Assembly: GCF_913774285.1 (NCBI RefSeq)
Contig: NZ_CAJYHX010000018.1
Location: 1 to 64,000, forward strand
Length of the DNA: 64,000 bases
Source of the DNA: an uncultured Sphingomonas sp.
GTDB taxonomy: Bacteria > Pseudomonadota > Alphaproteobacteria > Sphingomonadales > Sphingomonadaceae
Direction of reading: 5' to 3'
A model generated the notes under the pieces. The model had not been told where the DNA came from and did not search any database. It saw only the letters and a program-made list of their open reading frames with translations. The position numbers and the translations under genes are program-made. Shown here piece by piece: positions 19,640-29,143 of the stretch. How positions within the stretch are numbered: position 1 is the stretch's first letter; each line of letters opens with the position of its first letter.

Positions 19640-21403
19640 TCACGCCGCCTTGTCGGTGAGGAACAGCGCCTTGAGATCCTTCTTCAGGATCTTGCCATTG
19701 GCATTCCTCGGCAGCGTCTCGGCGGAGAAGCGGATCGCCACCGGCACCTTGAACGCGGCGATCCGCTCGCGAACGAACGCCTGCAGCTCCGCCTCGGTCG
19801 CCGACATGCCCGGCGCGAGATGGACCACCGCCACCGGCTCCTCGCCCAGCGTGCGGTGCGGAATGCCAATCAGCGCCGCGTCGGTCACCGCCGGATGCGC
19901 GTAGAGCACGTCCTCCACTTCCGACGAGTAGATGTTCTCGCCGCCACGGATGATGATGTCCTTGGCGCGGTCGACGACATAGAGGAACCCCTCCTCGTCC
20001 AGCCGCGCGAGGTCGCCGGTGCGCACCCAGCCGTCGCGGAAGGTCTCCGCGGTCGCCTCGGGCTTGTTCCAATAGCCCTTCACGATCATCGGCCCCTTGG
20101 CCCAGAGCTCGCCGACCTCGCCAACCGGCAGCTCGCGCGTGCCGTCGACATCCATGATCTTGAGCTCGGCGACCGGCACCGGCGGCCCGGCACTGGTCGG
20201 CCGGGCGAGATATTCCTCGCCGAGATGATGCGTCACCGTCGCCATCGTCTCGGTCATGCCCCAGCCATTGCCGGGCAGCGCGCCGAATTCCTGGAAGATG
20301 CGCTTGACCAGCTCGGGCGCCGAGGGCGCGCCGCCATAGGAGATGCTCTCCAGGCTCGACAGGTCGTACTTGTGGCGCTCGGGATGTTCGAGCAGCTGCC
20401 AGGCGATGGTCGGCACGCCGCCGGTCTGGTTGACCTTCTCGCGCTGGATGATCTCCATCGCCTCGATTGGCTCCCAGCGGCGCATGAACACCACCGTGCC
20501 GCCCGCGGCGATCAGCGCCATCAGCCCCGCGCTGCAGGCGGTGACGTGGAACAGCGGAATTACCAGCAGGCCCACCTTGTAAGGCGGCGCGGCCGGCGGC
20601 ACCTCGCCCCGGCGCAGCATCGACCGCGCGACCGAATAGCCGGCGGTGAGGATGTTGGTCATCAGGTTGCGATGCGTGCCCACCGCGCCCTTGGGATTGC
20701 CGGTGGTGCCGCTGGTATAGAAGAGCGTGACATCGTCGTCCGGCGCGATCCCGACCTCGGGGAACGCGATCTCGCTCATGTCCGCCCAGCTGTTGCACGG
20801 CCCCAGGATCGATTCCAGCGCGACCGCATCGCCCTCCAGCGGCGAGCAGGCGCGGCTGACCACCACCTGCTCCAGATCCGGCAGCGCCGCGTAGCAGTGC
20901 TTGAGCCGCTCGTGCCGCTCGCCGTCGACGAACAGCAGCTTGGCGCCCGAATCCTTCATGCCATATTCGAGCTCGGCACCCGTCCACCAGGCGTTGAGCG
21001 GCACCAGGATCGCGCCGATGCTCACCGCGGCGAAGAAGATCGTCGGCCATTCGGGCAGGTTGCGCATCGCCAGCGCGACGCGGTCGCCCTTGGCCACGCC
21101 CTTGGCCTGCATCCAGGAGGCGAGATGGCAGGTGGCGCGGTAGTTCGCCTCGTAGCTGACCCGCTCGTCCTGGTAGATGGTGAAGGGCCGCTCGCCATAG
21201 CCGCGCGCCAGCCGGGCGAGGATCGCGGCGGTGGGCGGCGCGTTCTTCCACACGCGCGTCGACACGCCGCGGATCTCCACGGTGTCCATCTCGAACTTGG
21301 CGCCGGGCGCGGTGAGCATGGCGTCCACGGCGGCGAGCGGGGCTTTGGGCCAGTCGGGGGGCAAGGGCACGATCGGTTCAAGGGTCAAGGCAGCGCTCTC
21401 CAT
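19640..21403 (-). CDS. AMP-forming acyl-CoA ligase
   Basis: ANL-superfamily enzyme of 587 residues that activates a carboxylic acid, probably a medium or long-chain fatty acid, to its CoA thioester through an acyl-AMP. Motifs are complete: the P-loop-like TLFYTSGTTGNPKGAV, YGGAPSAPELV, GWGMTETMATV, the hinge GWVRTGDLARLDEEGFLYVVD-RAKD segment and the C-terminal catalytic lysine in LPRNANGKILKKDL. The ATG at 21403 is used; a TTG twelve codons upstream is possible. It is divergent from the beta-oxidation genes, consistent with feeding acyl-CoA into them. Chain-length preference cannot be read. Confidence 0.9.
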   Translation of the reverse strand: MESAALTLEPIVPLPPDWPKAPLAAVDAMLTAPGAKFEMDTVEIRGVSTRVWKNAPPTAAILARLARGYGERPFTIYQDERVSYEANYRATCHLASWMQAKGVAKGDRVALAMRNLPEWPTIFFAAVSIGAILVPLNAWWTGAELEYGMKDSGAKLLFVDGERHERLKHCYAALPDLEQVVVSRACSPLEGDAVALESILGPCNSWADMSEIAFPEVGIAPDDDVTLFYTSGTTGNPKGAVGTHRNLMTNILTAGYSVARSMLRRGEVPPAAPPYKVGLLVIPLFHVTACSAGLMALIAAGGTVVFMRRWEPIEAMEIIQREKVNQTGGVPTIAWQLLEHPERHKYDLSSLESISYGGAPSAPELVKRIFQEFGALPGNGWGMTETMATVTHHLGEEYLARPTSAGPPVPVAELKIMDVDGTRELPVGEVGELWAKGPMIVKGYWNKPEATAETFRDGWVRTGDLARLDEEGFLYVVDRAKDIIIRGGENIYSSEVEDVLYAHPAVTDAALIGIPHRTLGEEPVAVVHLAPGMSATEAELQAFVRERIAAFKVPVAIRFSAETLPRNANGKILKKDLKALFLTDKAA

Positions 21404-21535
21404 CGACTTTCTGAACTTTGGGTTTGGCTCGTTGGCCAACCGCTCACGACGTTAGTGTTGATTTGCCGCGCGCTCAAGGCAATAGAAAGGCGACACCCGC
21501 GAGAAGGTGCATTGAACCGAATTCGAACGAGAGGT

Positions 21536-22771
21536 ATGCCGCCAAGCATGGAAGTCGACGATCCGATCGCCCATGGATTCGATGCCGCCCGGCTGGCGCG
21601 GATCGATGCCTTTGTGAAGGCACGCTATCTCGACACCGGCAAGCTGCCGCATGCGCAGCTGCTGCTCGCGCGCGACGGGCGGATCGTCCATTTCTCGCAC
21701 CAGGGCGCGGCGCGCGAGGGCGGCACGGCGATCGACGAATCGACGCTGTTCCGCATCGCCTCGATGACCAAGCCGATCACCAGCCTCGCCTTCATGATGC
21801 TGCTGGAGGAAGGGCTGGTCGCGCTCGACACGCCGGTCCACCATGTGCTGCCCGAGCTGAAGGGCGTCGGCGTCTATGCCGGCGGCGGCAATGGGGAGCC
21901 GTTCGTCACCACCCCTACCGCCCAGCCGATACGGATGGTGGACCTGCTGCGCCACACCGCCGGCCTCACCTATGGCTTCCAGGAGCGCGGCCCAGTCGAC
22001 GCCGCCTATCGCACGGGTCGAATCGAAAGCTGGCACGGCAATCTCACGCTGGACGAGTTCATCGCCACGCTGGGCACGCTGCCGCTGGAATTCTCGCCGG
22101 GCGAGGCCTGGACCTATTCGGTCGCCACCGACGTGCTCGGCGCGGTGGTCGAGCGGCTGTCGGGCATGACGCTCGACCGCTTCTTCGCCGAACGGATCTT
22201 CGCGCCCCTCGGTATGCACGATACCTTCTTCCAGGTGCCCGAGGACAAGGTCCACCGCCTCGCCGATTGCTGGACGATGCAGGAGGGCAAGGGCCGCGTG
22301 TTGTACGATCGCGGCGAGGCATCCGCCTGGTCGCGCTTCCCCCGGCTGCTGTCCGGTGGGGGCGGCCTGGTCTCGACCGCGCTCGACTATCACCGCTTCA
22401 ACACGCTGATGCTGAACCGCGGCGAGTTGGACGGCGTGCGGCTGGTCTCGCCCAAGACCGTGCAGCTGATGACGATCAACCACCTGCCCGGCGGCCGCGA
22501 CCTTGCCAGCCTGTCGCGCGGGCTGTTCAACGAGACGACCAATGCCGGGGTCGGCTTCGGCCTCGGATTCGCGATCAACCTCGATGTCGCCAAGACGATG
22601 ATCCCCGGCTCGGTCGGCGAATTCTACTGGGGCGGGATGTTCTCGACCGCCTTCTTCGTCGATCCCGTCGAGCGCCTCTCGATGGTGTTCATGACGCAAT
22701 TCTCACCCTCGATGCTCTACCCGATCCGGCGCGAGCTCAAGACGCTGATCTATTCGGCGCTCACCCGATGA
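21536..22771 (+). CDS. Serine hydrolase, beta-lactamase/class C-like
   Basis: About 411 residues with the penicillin-binding-protein/esterase VIII fold. The nucleophile motif SMTK (in RIASMTKPITS) is the SxxK, the second motif is the tyrosine of WTYSVATDVLG, and HTAGLTYGF and GMHDTFFQVP are typical of the family. There is no signal peptide, so it is probably cytosolic and acts as an esterase or amidase rather than a beta-lactamase. ATG at 21536 or 21548 could start it; neither has ideal ribosome-site spacing. It lies between the acyl-CoA ligase and the beta-oxidation enzyme on the plus strand. Confidence 0.86.
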   Translation: MPPSMEVDDPIAHGFDAARLARIDAFVKARYLDTGKLPHAQLLLARDGRIVHFSHQGAAREGGTAIDESTLFRIASMTKPITSLAFMMLLEEGLVALDTPVHHVLPELKGVGVYAGGGNGEPFVTTPTAQPIRMVDLLRHTAGLTYGFQERGPVDAAYRTGRIESWHGNLTLDEFIATLGTLPLEFSPGEAWTYSVATDVLGAVVERLSGMTLDRFFAERIFAPLGMHDTFFQVPEDKVHRLADCWTMQEGKGRVLYDRGEASAWSRFPRLLSGGGGLVSTALDYHRFNTLMLNRGELDGVRLVSPKTVQLMTINHLPGGRDLASLSRGLFNETTNAGVGFGLGFAINLDVAKTMIPGSVGEFYWGGMFSTAFFVDPVERLSMVFMTQFSPSMLYPIRRELKTLIYSALTR

Positions 22772-22826
22772 GCGCCCCTCACCCCTCCCGGCCCCGGCCG
22801 GAACTGCGAACTAGGAGTTCGATTGC

Positions 22827-24851
<2,025 letters not shown>

Positions 24852-24862
24852 TGCATGCTTTC

Positions 24863-25010
24863 CCTCTCCCGCCTGCGGGAGAGGGAGGGAGCGGCCGCGA
24901 GGCCGCGGAAGGGTGAGGGTGAGTAGGGCAAGACGGAACACCCGTCACCCTCACCCTCCCACCGCCTTGCGGCGGCGGGCCCCTCCCTCTCCCGCAGGCG
25001 GGAGAGGGGT
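24863..25010. repeat. Mirror-image palindromic element (BIME-like), copy 2
   Basis: The left unit CCCTCTCCCGC-CT-GCGGGAGAGGG (24863-24886) continues AGGGAGCGGCCGCGAGGCCGCGGAAGGGTGAGGGTG in pieces. After a short spacer, CACCCTCACCCTCCCACCGCC and a second palindrome CCCTCTCCCGC-AG-GCGGGAGAGGG complete the mirror image by 25010. Overall symmetry is hairpin, GA-rich arm, spacer, TC-rich arm, hairpin. It fills the gap between the FadB-like and acyl-CoA dehydrogenase genes. Confidence 0.85.
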
Positions 25011-25021
25011 CTGAGGAGAGG

Positions 25022-26209
25022 ATGATGACGCAGGATCTCGACACGTTTCGTGAGCAAACCCGCGCCTGGCTGGAGGCGAACTGCCCCGCCACCATGCGCG
25101 CGCCGATCCGGTCCGAGAAGGACATCGTCTGGGGCGGGCGCAATCCCGACTGGGCGCATCCCGACCAGAAGCTCTGGATGGATCGCATGGCCGAACGCGG
25201 CTGGACGGTGCCCGATTGGCCCAAGGAATATGGCGGCGGCGGGCTCTCTCCGGCCGAAACCAAGATCCTGCGCGAGGAAATGAAGCGGATGGGCGCGCGC
25301 ACCCCGCTCAACAGCTTCGGCATCTCGATGCTCGGGCCGGCGCTGCTGAAGTACGGCACCGAGGAACAGAAGCTCGAGCACCTGCCGAAGATCGCGCGGG
25401 GCGAGATCCGCTGGTGCCAGGGCTATTCCGAACCCAACGCCGGTTCGGACCTTGCCGGCCTCCAGACCTGGGCCGAGGATGCCGGCGATCATTATGTCGT
25501 CAACGGCCAGAAGGTGTGGACCAGCTATGCCGACAAGGCCGACTGGATCTTTTGCCTGGTCCGCACCTCCAAGGAGGCCAAGCAAGGCGGGATCAGCTTC
25601 CTGCTGTTCGACATGACCTCGCCGGGCGTTTCGACCAAGCCGATCCTGCTGATCTCGGGCTATTCTCCCTTCTGCGAAACCTTCTTCGACAATGTGCGCG
25701 TGCCCAAGTCGCAGCGGGTGCACGAAGAGAACAAGGGCTGGGACGTCGCCAAATATCTGCTCGGGCATGAGCGCGAGATGATCTCGGGCATGGGGCTGGA
25801 CCGCGCCGGCGGCAATCCGCTGATCGAAGGCGCGATCGCGACGATCGGGCTCGACGACCAGGGCCGGCTCGCCGATCCGATCCTGCGCGCCCAGATTGCG
25901 CTGTTCGAGGTCCGGATGCGCGCCTTCTCGGCGATGTCCGAACGCTTCCTCGACGAGCTCAAGGCCGGCCGTGCCCACCCTGCCCAGCCGAGCATGATGA
26001 AATATGTCGGCACCGAGCTGAACAAGCAGCGCCACGAGCTGATCATGGCCGCCGGCGGATCGGACGCGCTCGAATGGGAGAGCGCGGCCTCGGCCGAGGG
26101 CGCCAAGCCGCGCGCCTGGCTGCGCACCAAGGCCAATTCGATCGAGGGCGGGACCAGCGAGATCCAGCTCAACATCGTCGCCAAGCGGATCCTCGAACTG
26201 CCGGGCTGA
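25022..26209 (+). CDS. Acyl-CoA dehydrogenase (first of pair)
   Basis: FAD enzyme of 395 residues that introduces a trans-2 double bond into acyl-CoA, passing electrons to ETF. Family segments: GWTVPDWPKEYGG, RWCQGYSEPNAGSDLAGLQT (flavin/substrate region), VNGQKVWTSYADKADW and the C-terminal SIEGGTSEIQLNIVAKRIL. No catalytic glutamate is obvious at the classical position near the end, as in many FadE-like partners. GTG-free start: two ATGs (25022, 25025) are adjacent and GGAG favours 25025 slightly. It and the next gene lie in one operon and may form a heteromer. Confidence 0.93.
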   Translation: MMTQDLDTFREQTRAWLEANCPATMRAPIRSEKDIVWGGRNPDWAHPDQKLWMDRMAERGWTVPDWPKEYGGGGLSPAETKILREEMKRMGARTPLNSFGISMLGPALLKYGTEEQKLEHLPKIARGEIRWCQGYSEPNAGSDLAGLQTWAEDAGDHYVVNGQKVWTSYADKADWIFCLVRTSKEAKQGGISFLLFDMTSPGVSTKPILLISGYSPFCETFFDNVRVPKSQRVHEENKGWDVAKYLLGHEREMISGMGLDRAGGNPLIEGAIATIGLDDQGRLADPILRAQIALFEVRMRAFSAMSERFLDELKAGRAHPAQPSMMKYVGTELNKQRHELIMAAGGSDALEWESAASAEGAKPRAWLRTKANSIEGGTSEIQLNIVAKRILELPG

Positions 26210-26220
26210 GGGAACGCATT

Positions 26221-26355
26221 CCCTCTCCCGCCTGCGGGAGAGGGAGGGAGCCGCCGTCAGGCGGCGGAAGGGTGAGGGTGTGTGGGGCGAGCGATGTCCC
26301 TTCCCTTCGCCCACTCACCCTCACCCCGCCCCTCTCCCGCAAGCGGGAGAGGGAG
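26221..26355. repeat. Mirror-image palindromic element (BIME-like), copy 3
   Basis: CCCTCTCCCGC-CT-GCGGGAGAGGG (26221-26244) begins 12 bp after the first dehydrogenase stop. It is followed by AGGGAGCCGCCGTCAGGCGG-CGG-AAGGGTGAGGGTG, a spacer, CACTCACCCTCACCCC and the closing palindrome CCCTCTCCCGC-AA-GCGGGAGAGGG (to 26355). The same design as copy 2, with a different spacer. Confidence 0.85.
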
Positions 26356-26373
26356 TTTTCGAAGGGAAGACCG

Positions 26374-27498
26374 ATGCCGCTCTACCTCAACGACGAACAG
26401 ACGATGCTCCGCGATACCGCCCGGGAGTTCGTCGCCGAACACGCCCCCGTCCGCCACCTCCGCGCGCTGCGCGACGCCAAGGACCCCACCGGCTTCAGCC
26501 GCGATCTGTGGAAGCAGTTCGCCGAGATGGGCCTCACCGGCATCCTGATCCCCGAAGCCTCGGGCGGCCTGGGCCTCGGCCATGTCGAGGCGGGCGTGGT
26601 GCTGGAGGAAATCGGCCGCAACCTCACCCCCTCCCCCTTCCTCTCCACCGCGGTCGCCGCGGTCGAGGCGCTGAAGGGCACCGCCCATGCCGACCGCTGG
26701 TTCCCCGGCATCGCCGCGGGCGAGGCGGTGATCGCCATCGCGCATGACGAAAAGCCCAAGTTCGGCCGCGCCGTCGCCCTCAAGGCCGAGCGCGCCGGCA
26801 ACGGCTTCCGGCTGACCGGCACCAAGCGCTTCGCCCACCACGCCCATGCCGCCGACCTGATCCTCGTCACCGCGCGCACTGCCGGCAGCGATACCGACGC
26901 GGCAGGCATCACCCTGTTCGCGATCGACCCCAAGGCCGCCGGGCTCGACCTCCGCCCCGAGCGGCTGGCGGACTCCAGCCTCGCAGCACACGCAAGCTTC
27001 GACGGCGTAGAGGTCACCGCCGATGCGGTGGTGGGCGAGATCGACGCCGGCGCCGATCCGCTCGGTCGGCTGCTCCGCGCCGCCGGGGCCGGTGCCTCGG
27101 CCGAACTGCTCGGCGTCGGTGCGGGCGCGAGCGACATGACGCTCGGCTACCTCAAGGAGCGCAAGCAGTTCGGCACGCTGATCGGCAGCTTCCAGGCGCT
27201 CCAGCATCGCGCCGCGCATCTCTACAGCGAGCTGGAAGTCGCGCGCGCCGCCACGCTCAAGGCGCAGCAGCTGCTTGATGCCGGCGAGCCCGCCGACGAG
27301 GCGGTCGCGATCGCCAAGGCGATGACCGGGCTTGCTACCACGCTTGCCGTGCAGGAGGGTATCCAGATGCATGGCGGCATCGGCATGACCGACGAATATG
27401 ACATCGGCTTCTACATGAAGCGCGCCCGCGTGCTCGCCGAGATGTTCGGCGATTCCAATTATCATGCCAATGCGCTGGCGGAGGCGGCCGGCTACTGA
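26374..27498 (+). CDS. Acyl-CoA dehydrogenase (second of pair)
   Basis: A 374-residue acyl-CoA dehydrogenase-family protein. Motifs: MGLTGILIPEASGGLGLG, TGTKRFAHHAHAADLILV, LGYLKERKQFGTLIGSFQAL and the C-terminal QMHGGIGMTDEYDIGFYMKRAR. It begins with the ATG at 26374 after GAAGGGAAGA. The stop overlaps the thioesterase start (TGATG). Two unlike dehydrogenases in tandem, as in FadE-type heteromeric pairs for sterol or branched substrates in other bacteria, suggest a joint enzyme, but the substrate is not shown by sequence. Confidence 0.92.
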   Translation: MPLYLNDEQTMLRDTAREFVAEHAPVRHLRALRDAKDPTGFSRDLWKQFAEMGLTGILIPEASGGLGLGHVEAGVVLEEIGRNLTPSPFLSTAVAAVEALKGTAHADRWFPGIAAGEAVIAIAHDEKPKFGRAVALKAERAGNGFRLTGTKRFAHHAHAADLILVTARTAGSDTDAAGITLFAIDPKAAGLDLRPERLADSSLAAHASFDGVEVTADAVVGEIDAGADPLGRLLRAAGAGASAELLGVGAGASDMTLGYLKERKQFGTLIGSFQALQHRAAHLYSELEVARAATLKAQQLLDAGEPADEAVAIAKAMTGLATTLAVQEGIQMHGGIGMTDEYDIGFYMKRARVLAEMFGDSNYHANALAEAAGY

Positions 27499-28373
27499 TG
27501 ACCGACCCCAAATCCCCCGAAGACCTGGTTGCCGCCCTCACCACGCTGCTCGACGTCGAGACGCTAGACACCGATCTCTATCGCGGCGCGCGCCAGCCGG
27601 GTGGCGTGGGCCGGGTGTTCGGGGGCCAGGTGATCGCCCAGGCGCTGCAGGCGGCGCAGCGCTCGGTGGAGGACGGCAAGGTGGCGCATTCGCTCCATGC
27701 CTATTTCATGCGCGCCGGCGACGAGGATTACCCCATCCTCTACCGGGTGGTGCGCGATTTCGAGGGGCGCAGCTTCGCCAACCGCCGCGTGATCGCAATG
27801 CAGAAGGGCAAGCCGATCCTCAACATGGCGGCCTCGTTCCAGCTGCCCGCCGAAGGGCTGCACCACCAGGACGCGATGCCCGAGGTGCCGCCGCCCGAGG
27901 AGCTTCGGTCCGAAGCCGAGTTGCGCGAAGCCATCCGCGACCAGATCCCCGAGAAGTTCAAGCGCTTCTTCCTGCGCGCCCGGCCGATCGAGATTCGCCC
28001 GGTCAACCCGCGCAACTGGTTTAACCCCGAACCGCGCGAACCGCACCAGGCGAGCTGGTTCCGCGTTGTCGCGCCCCTGCCCGACGAGCCCGCGCTCCAC
28101 CGCGCGATGCTGGCTTATGCCAGCGACATGACGCTGCTCGGCACCTGCATGCTGCCCCACGGCGTCAGCTGGATGAGCGGGCAGGTGCAGACCGCCAGCC
28201 TGGACCACGCGCTATGGCTACACGAGCCGTTCCGCTTCGACGAATGGCTGCTCTACGCCACCGACAGCCCCTGGGCCGGCCACAGTCGCGGCTTCAACCG
28301 CGGCAGCATCTATGCGCGCGACGGCCGACTGGTGGCGAGCGTGACGCAGGAAGGGCTAATTCGCGCCGTCTGA
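27498..28373 (+). CDS. tesB: Acyl-CoA thioesterase II
   Basis: Hydrolyses acyl-CoA to free acid and CoA. The 291-residue protein has the double hot-dog architecture of TesB: RVFGGQVIAQALQAAQ, HSLHAYFMRAGDEDYPILY and RSFANRRVIAMQKGKPI in the first hot dog; LAYASDMTLLGTCML (Asp near 207) and LDHALWLHEPFRFDEWLLY in the second, with the closing GSIYARDGRLVASVTQEGL. It is coupled to the upstream acyl-CoA dehydrogenase by a TGATG overlap and is the last gene of the beta-oxidation operon. Confidence 0.95.
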   Translation: MTDPKSPEDLVAALTTLLDVETLDTDLYRGARQPGGVGRVFGGQVIAQALQAAQRSVEDGKVAHSLHAYFMRAGDEDYPILYRVVRDFEGRSFANRRVIAMQKGKPILNMAASFQLPAEGLHHQDAMPEVPPPEELRSEAELREAIRDQIPEKFKRFFLRARPIEIRPVNPRNWFNPEPREPHQASWFRVVAPLPDEPALHRAMLAYASDMTLLGTCMLPHGVSWMSGQVQTASLDHALWLHEPFRFDEWLLYATDSPWAGHSRGFNRGSIYARDGRLVASVTQEGLIRAV

Positions 28374-28482
28374 CCGCGTGTCCCGCGAGCGATCGTTTTC
28401 ATCTCGCCTGCGCAATTATTACGCTTGATTATCCACGAGTCGTGCAGATACACCTCGGACCGGGAGGTTTGGGGTTTATCCT

Positions 28483-29136
28483 ATGTCGTATCGCGTCTCT
28501 GCGATATGCGGCCTTCTCGTGTGGCTCTTCGCCGCGACGGCGCTGCATGCGCAAACTCTTGAGGACTCGGTCCTCGCCCAGATCAACGCCGCGCGGGCCG
28601 ATCCCCGCGCCTATGCCGAGAAGCTGCGGGTATATCGCGGCTATTTCGATGGCGCCGTCGTCTATCTGCCGGGCGACTATGCCGGCATCCTCACCCGCGA
28701 GGGCACCGTGGTCGTCGACGAGACCATCGCTTTTCTCGACCGCCAGGAGCCGCTGCCGCCGCTCACCCGTGCCGACATCCTGGCGCTGGCGGCGGTGGAC
28801 TTTTCCCGCGAACAAGGCGCGATCGGCGCGCGCGGGCACCGCGGCGCCGATGGGAGCGATCCCGGCGTACGAGTCAAGCGGCGTGGCGGCGACGTCTTCG
28901 TTGGCGAGGCGATCGCCTATGGCTTCGACGACGCGGAGCAGGTGGTGCGCCAGATGATCGTCGACGATGGCGTGCCCGATCGCGGCCACCGCCGCCTGCT
29001 GTTCGATTCCAAGCTCAAATTCGCCGGAATCGGCTGCGGGCCGCACAGCAAGATGGAGCATATCTGCGTCGTCGACGTCAGCGCGACCAGGGACGGCCGA
29101 CCGGTGCGACTTCGCTACGCCCTGCAGCAGCGCTGA
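28483..29136 (+). CDS. Secreted CAP-domain (SCP/PR1-like) protein
   Basis: A 217-residue exported protein. The signal peptide (about 1-23, ending LHAQ) is followed by QINAARADPRAYA, the cavity residues GHRGADG, VGEAIAYGFDDAEQVVRQMIVDDGV and GHRRLLFDSKLKFAGIGC, which follow the bacterial CAP/SCP pattern (HNxxR-like histidines plus Glu). Roles of bacterial CAP proteins are poorly known; lipid binding and surface functions are proposed. It stands alone, convergent with mutL, with a 109-bp upstream gap. Confidence 0.85.
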   Translation: MSYRVSAICGLLVWLFAATALHAQTLEDSVLAQINAARADPRAYAEKLRVYRGYFDGAVVYLPGDYAGILTREGTVVVDETIAFLDRQEPLPPLTRADILALAAVDFSREQGAIGARGHRGADGSDPGVRVKRRGGDVFVGEAIAYGFDDAEQVVRQMIVDDGVPDRGHRRLLFDSKLKFAGIGCGPHSKMEHICVVDVSATRDGRPVRLRYALQQR

Positions 29137-29143
29137 CCGGCCG

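Noticed and set aside
19451..22771. An open frame of about 1,100 codons spanning the acyl-CoA ligase in antisense
   Set aside because: Its first two-thirds run antisense to a clear ligase gene and read as His/Arg/Asp-rich low-complexity sequence; only the last part is the real serine hydrolase gene. High GC produces such open frames.
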